A stretch of DNA of 64,000 nucleotides from assembly GCF_002018365.1 (NCBI RefSeq), contig NZ_MVKX01000002.1, positions 297,624-361,623 of the forward strand, in the 5' to 3' direction. The DNA is from Acinetobacter amyesii (lineage in GTDB: Bacteria > Pseudomonadota > Gammaproteobacteria > Pseudomonadales > Moraxellaceae). The notes below the pieces were generated by a model. That model had not been told where the DNA came from and searched no databases. It saw nothing but the letters and a program-made list of their open reading frames with translations. Positions 62,323-64,000 of the stretch are shown here, one piece after another; the first letter of the stretch is position 1, and every line of letters begins with the position of its first letter. The translations under genes were made by a program, and so were the position numbers.

Positions 62323-62964
62323 TTAGGGCTTAGGGCCAAATTGAATGAAGCTTAATTTAGGTAAGATCCGCTTGACTAAAGTCCCGACTAAAAGTGCGGT
62401 AATAATGGTGCCTTCACGTACTCCGATGACTTGATGTAAGACCAGCCAACTGCTGATAACCGCAATACTGACCAAGAGAATGTCGCCATAGGTTTTACAG
62501 TTGCCAAAATCAAGGCGATAACGAACAGCAATGGCTTGATAGAGGCCTTCTGCGGCCAAGAGGACTAGACTGGCTTTGACCACTAAGCTCACACCTAAAG
62601 CGGTAATCAGGCAACTTGCCAAGCAAGTCAGGAGTTGAAGTGGGTAACTTTCTATGCTCCAGCCTTGGGTGAGCCACATTAAACCGTCAATAAATGCACC
62701 AAACAAAATTCCCACGGGTAATTGCAACCACTGTATCCACTGAAAGCGTGATTTTAAGATCAGCATTTGCAACAGAATCATGACGATATGCATTAATACT
62801 GTTAATGTGCCGACGGTGAGTGGAAAGATATAGCTAAAGCTGTAGGGCACCGAGGAAATAGGGGATGTCCCTAAATTTGAATGTATAGAGAGTACGACAC
62901 CAAAAGCCAATAATCCTAATCCGCTTAATAGTATGAGTAAGCGTGGGAAAAACTGTGTTGGCAT
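62323..62964 (-). CDS. YczE/YitT-like membrane protein
   Basis: A 213-residue protein with five or six membrane segments. The opening LLILLSGLGLLAFGVVLSIHSNLGTSPISSVPYSFSY, with the NLGTSP motif, is typical of the YczE/YyaS group. Other parts: GILFGAFIDGLMWL and KTYGDILLVSIAVI. Function unknown in bacteria; possibly regulatory or transport. Confidence 0.82.
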   Translation of the reverse strand: MPTQFFPRLLILLSGLGLLAFGVVLSIHSNLGTSPISSVPYSFSYIFPLTVGTLTVLMHIVMILLQMLILKSRFQWIQWLQLPVGILFGAFIDGLMWLTQGWSIESYPLQLLTCLASCLITALGVSLVVKASLVLLAAEGLYQAIAVRYRLDFGNCKTYGDILLVSIAVISSWLVLHQVIGVREGTIITALLVGTLVKRILPKLSFIQFGPKP

Positions 62965-63190
62965 CCTGCACCTAAAAAATAAAAAGAGTGTACGTAAAAC
63001 GCAGCCTACGCTCTATGCGTCTAAAGCCCAAAAATAGTGGCTTTTTATGACTGTGATCGTTAATAGTGATTATTCAAATAAAATAGGCCGTATTTTTATC
63101 AGCAAAAATGACTAAGCATGTAATAAAAATGATTTTTGTAAAAAACAGGCCTTATGGAACAATGGTCAAAAATCAAAAAAGAGCAACAGC

Positions 63191-63463
63191 ATGGTGTATT
63201 ACAGTACCGATAATCATGATGAACAGATTGATCGAATCTTGAGGTATTTATTTGACTACCAAACCACACAGCACAAGCGAGCATTATTTTGTGAGGCGCA
63301 GCAACAATTACATGATTTGGATATCGCGGCACAGTACCAACTATTTGCATTGGTGCGAGAACAACTCCCTCGACGTGCCAAGCTTTTATTTTCTGCCGAG
63401 GATTTCAGTGGAAAGCAACAAGTCATCTTGGAAGTCATGCAACATTTAGCATATGAACGTTAA
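63191..63463 (+). CDS. Hypothetical small protein
   Basis: A 90-residue, helix-rich soluble protein (MVYYSTDNHDEQIDRILRYLFDYQTTQHKRALFCEAQQQLHDLDIAAQYQLFALVREQLPRRAKLLFS). AAGAGCAACAGC precedes the ATG, a weak site. Composition is protein-like. No motif recognised. It lies 310 bases before the second rRNA promoter and is divergent from the YitT-like gene. Confidence 0.55.
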   Translation: MVYYSTDNHDEQIDRILRYLFDYQTTQHKRALFCEAQQQLHDLDIAAQYQLFALVREQLPRRAKLLFSAEDFSGKQQVILEVMQHLAYER

Positions 63464-63772
63464 AAGAATGTTGGTAAATATAAAAATGCACGCTAAAAAA
63501 TGTCTATGAAGCTTGAATCGGTGTGATGACAGAAAAAAATGATGTGCTTTGAGGAAGAAAAGTAGACTAATGATTAATAAATAATCAAAGTCACTTTTAT
63601 TAGACTTAAAAGCGCTGAAAAAGATTTGCTAGATATAAGAAATTTACTTAATTAAATATCGACTATTTGCTAAAAATTTATAAAAAATGCTTAAAAAATA
63701 GGTAAAAGTGCAATTTTTTTAGCAAAAACGCTTATAAAAAATACATACGTGAAAAATATAGTGAATTGGGGG
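63464..63772 (+). promoter_or_regulatory. AT-rich region upstream of the second rRNA promoter
   Basis: About 310 bases with no gene. The last 60 bases before the -35 are A/T runs (AATTTTTTTAGC, TATAAAAAATACA, GAAAAATATAG), as expected for an UP element that binds the RNA polymerase alpha subunit. Confidence 0.6.
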
Positions 63773-63800
63773 TTGCAATGATTCTGAAATGCTCTAGAAT
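63773..63800 (+). promoter_or_regulatory. Promoter of the right rRNA operon
   Basis: TTGCAA (63773-63778), 16-bp spacer, TAGAAT (63795-63800), then GCACCCC. The spacer is the same length as in the left operon promoter, but the sequence differs, so the two operons could differ in strength or control. Confidence 0.85.
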
Positions 63801-63805
63801 GCACC

Positions 63806-64000
63806 CCATACCGACGAGATAGACGGAAACGAACGAAACGCGAAGCGTTGAGTTGTTAAGTTTATCGAAGTCCAGCTTCTAGCATTGACGAGATGTTAGA
63901 AAGATCATTAAGAGATTATGAAGAACAACTTGTGTGGATTTTTACTGATTGATTGATCGAAATTATTTTCATTGATTAATGGTAGAAATTACTCGAAGTT
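63806..64000 (+). repeat. rRNA leader, copy 2 (second rRNA operon begins)
   Basis: Matches the reverse complement of 9378-9572 over 195 bases with one difference. The 16S gene itself should begin about 67 bases beyond the window edge. It contains the 5' arm of the 16S processing stem (near 63918-63940). Confidence 0.95.

Overview
The window is a chromosomal replication-origin region from a gamma-proteobacterium, almost certainly an Acinetobacter. The clues are the AT-rich composition, the order gyrB-recF-dnaN-dnaA | oriC | rpmH-rnpA-yidD-yidC-mnmE, a short BLUF photoreceptor of the BlsA type, a cluster of AdeT-like solute-binding proteins, and Moraxellaceae-like rRNA leaders. No phage, insertion sequence or CRISPR array was seen; the window is core genome with small accessory patches.

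Layout. Positions 1-3.7 kb hold a truncated YgiQ-type radical SAM gene, an M48 lipoprotein protease and an MFS transporter. Positions 3.9-9.6 kb hold a complete rRNA operon read leftward (promoter, 16S, tRNA-Ile, tRNA-Ala, 23S, 5S, terminator). Positions 9.7-25 kb hold a cyclophilin, an esterase, small lipoproteins, the grpE/dnaK chaperone pair, a matrixin-like protease, erpA, three tandem AdeT-like binding proteins and the ABC-F gene yheS. Positions 25.8-32.1 kb hold gyrB, recF, dnaN and dnaA, read leftward. Positions 32.1-32.75 kb are oriC. From 32.75 kb rightward come rpmH, rnpA, yidD, yidC and mnmE. Positions 37-57 kb are mixed housekeeping and accessory genes: a QueC-like PP-loop protein, MFS transporters, a DmeR/DmeF metal-efflux pair, a DsbC-like protein, hpt, guaD, an alx/TerC gene behind a yybP-ykoY manganese riboswitch, sotB, two small GNAT proteins, a BLUF protein, a cupin/LysR/MHS-transporter module, mpl and purEK. 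Positions 58-62 kb hold a lytic transglycosylase, anmK and tyrS. The window ends inside the leader of a second rRNA operon, read rightward.

How the parts fit. The two rRNA operons point away from oriC on either side and share a 195-nt leader differing at one base, so transcription is co-directional with both forks and oriC lies between inverted rrn copies. Three 16-bp ParB-type parS sites (11.1, 29.0 and 40.8 kb) surround oriC. Besides the main origin, two other gene-free stretches (about 24.9-25.25 kb and 57.5-58.0 kb) carry perfect DnaA boxes and the same TTTAAATTYAAA-like AT-rich repeats as oriC; the stretch before the transglycosylase gene has the densest array. These, the riboswitch with its mutually exclusive terminator, and several unannotated small-RNA and small-protein candidates are the most interesting items here.
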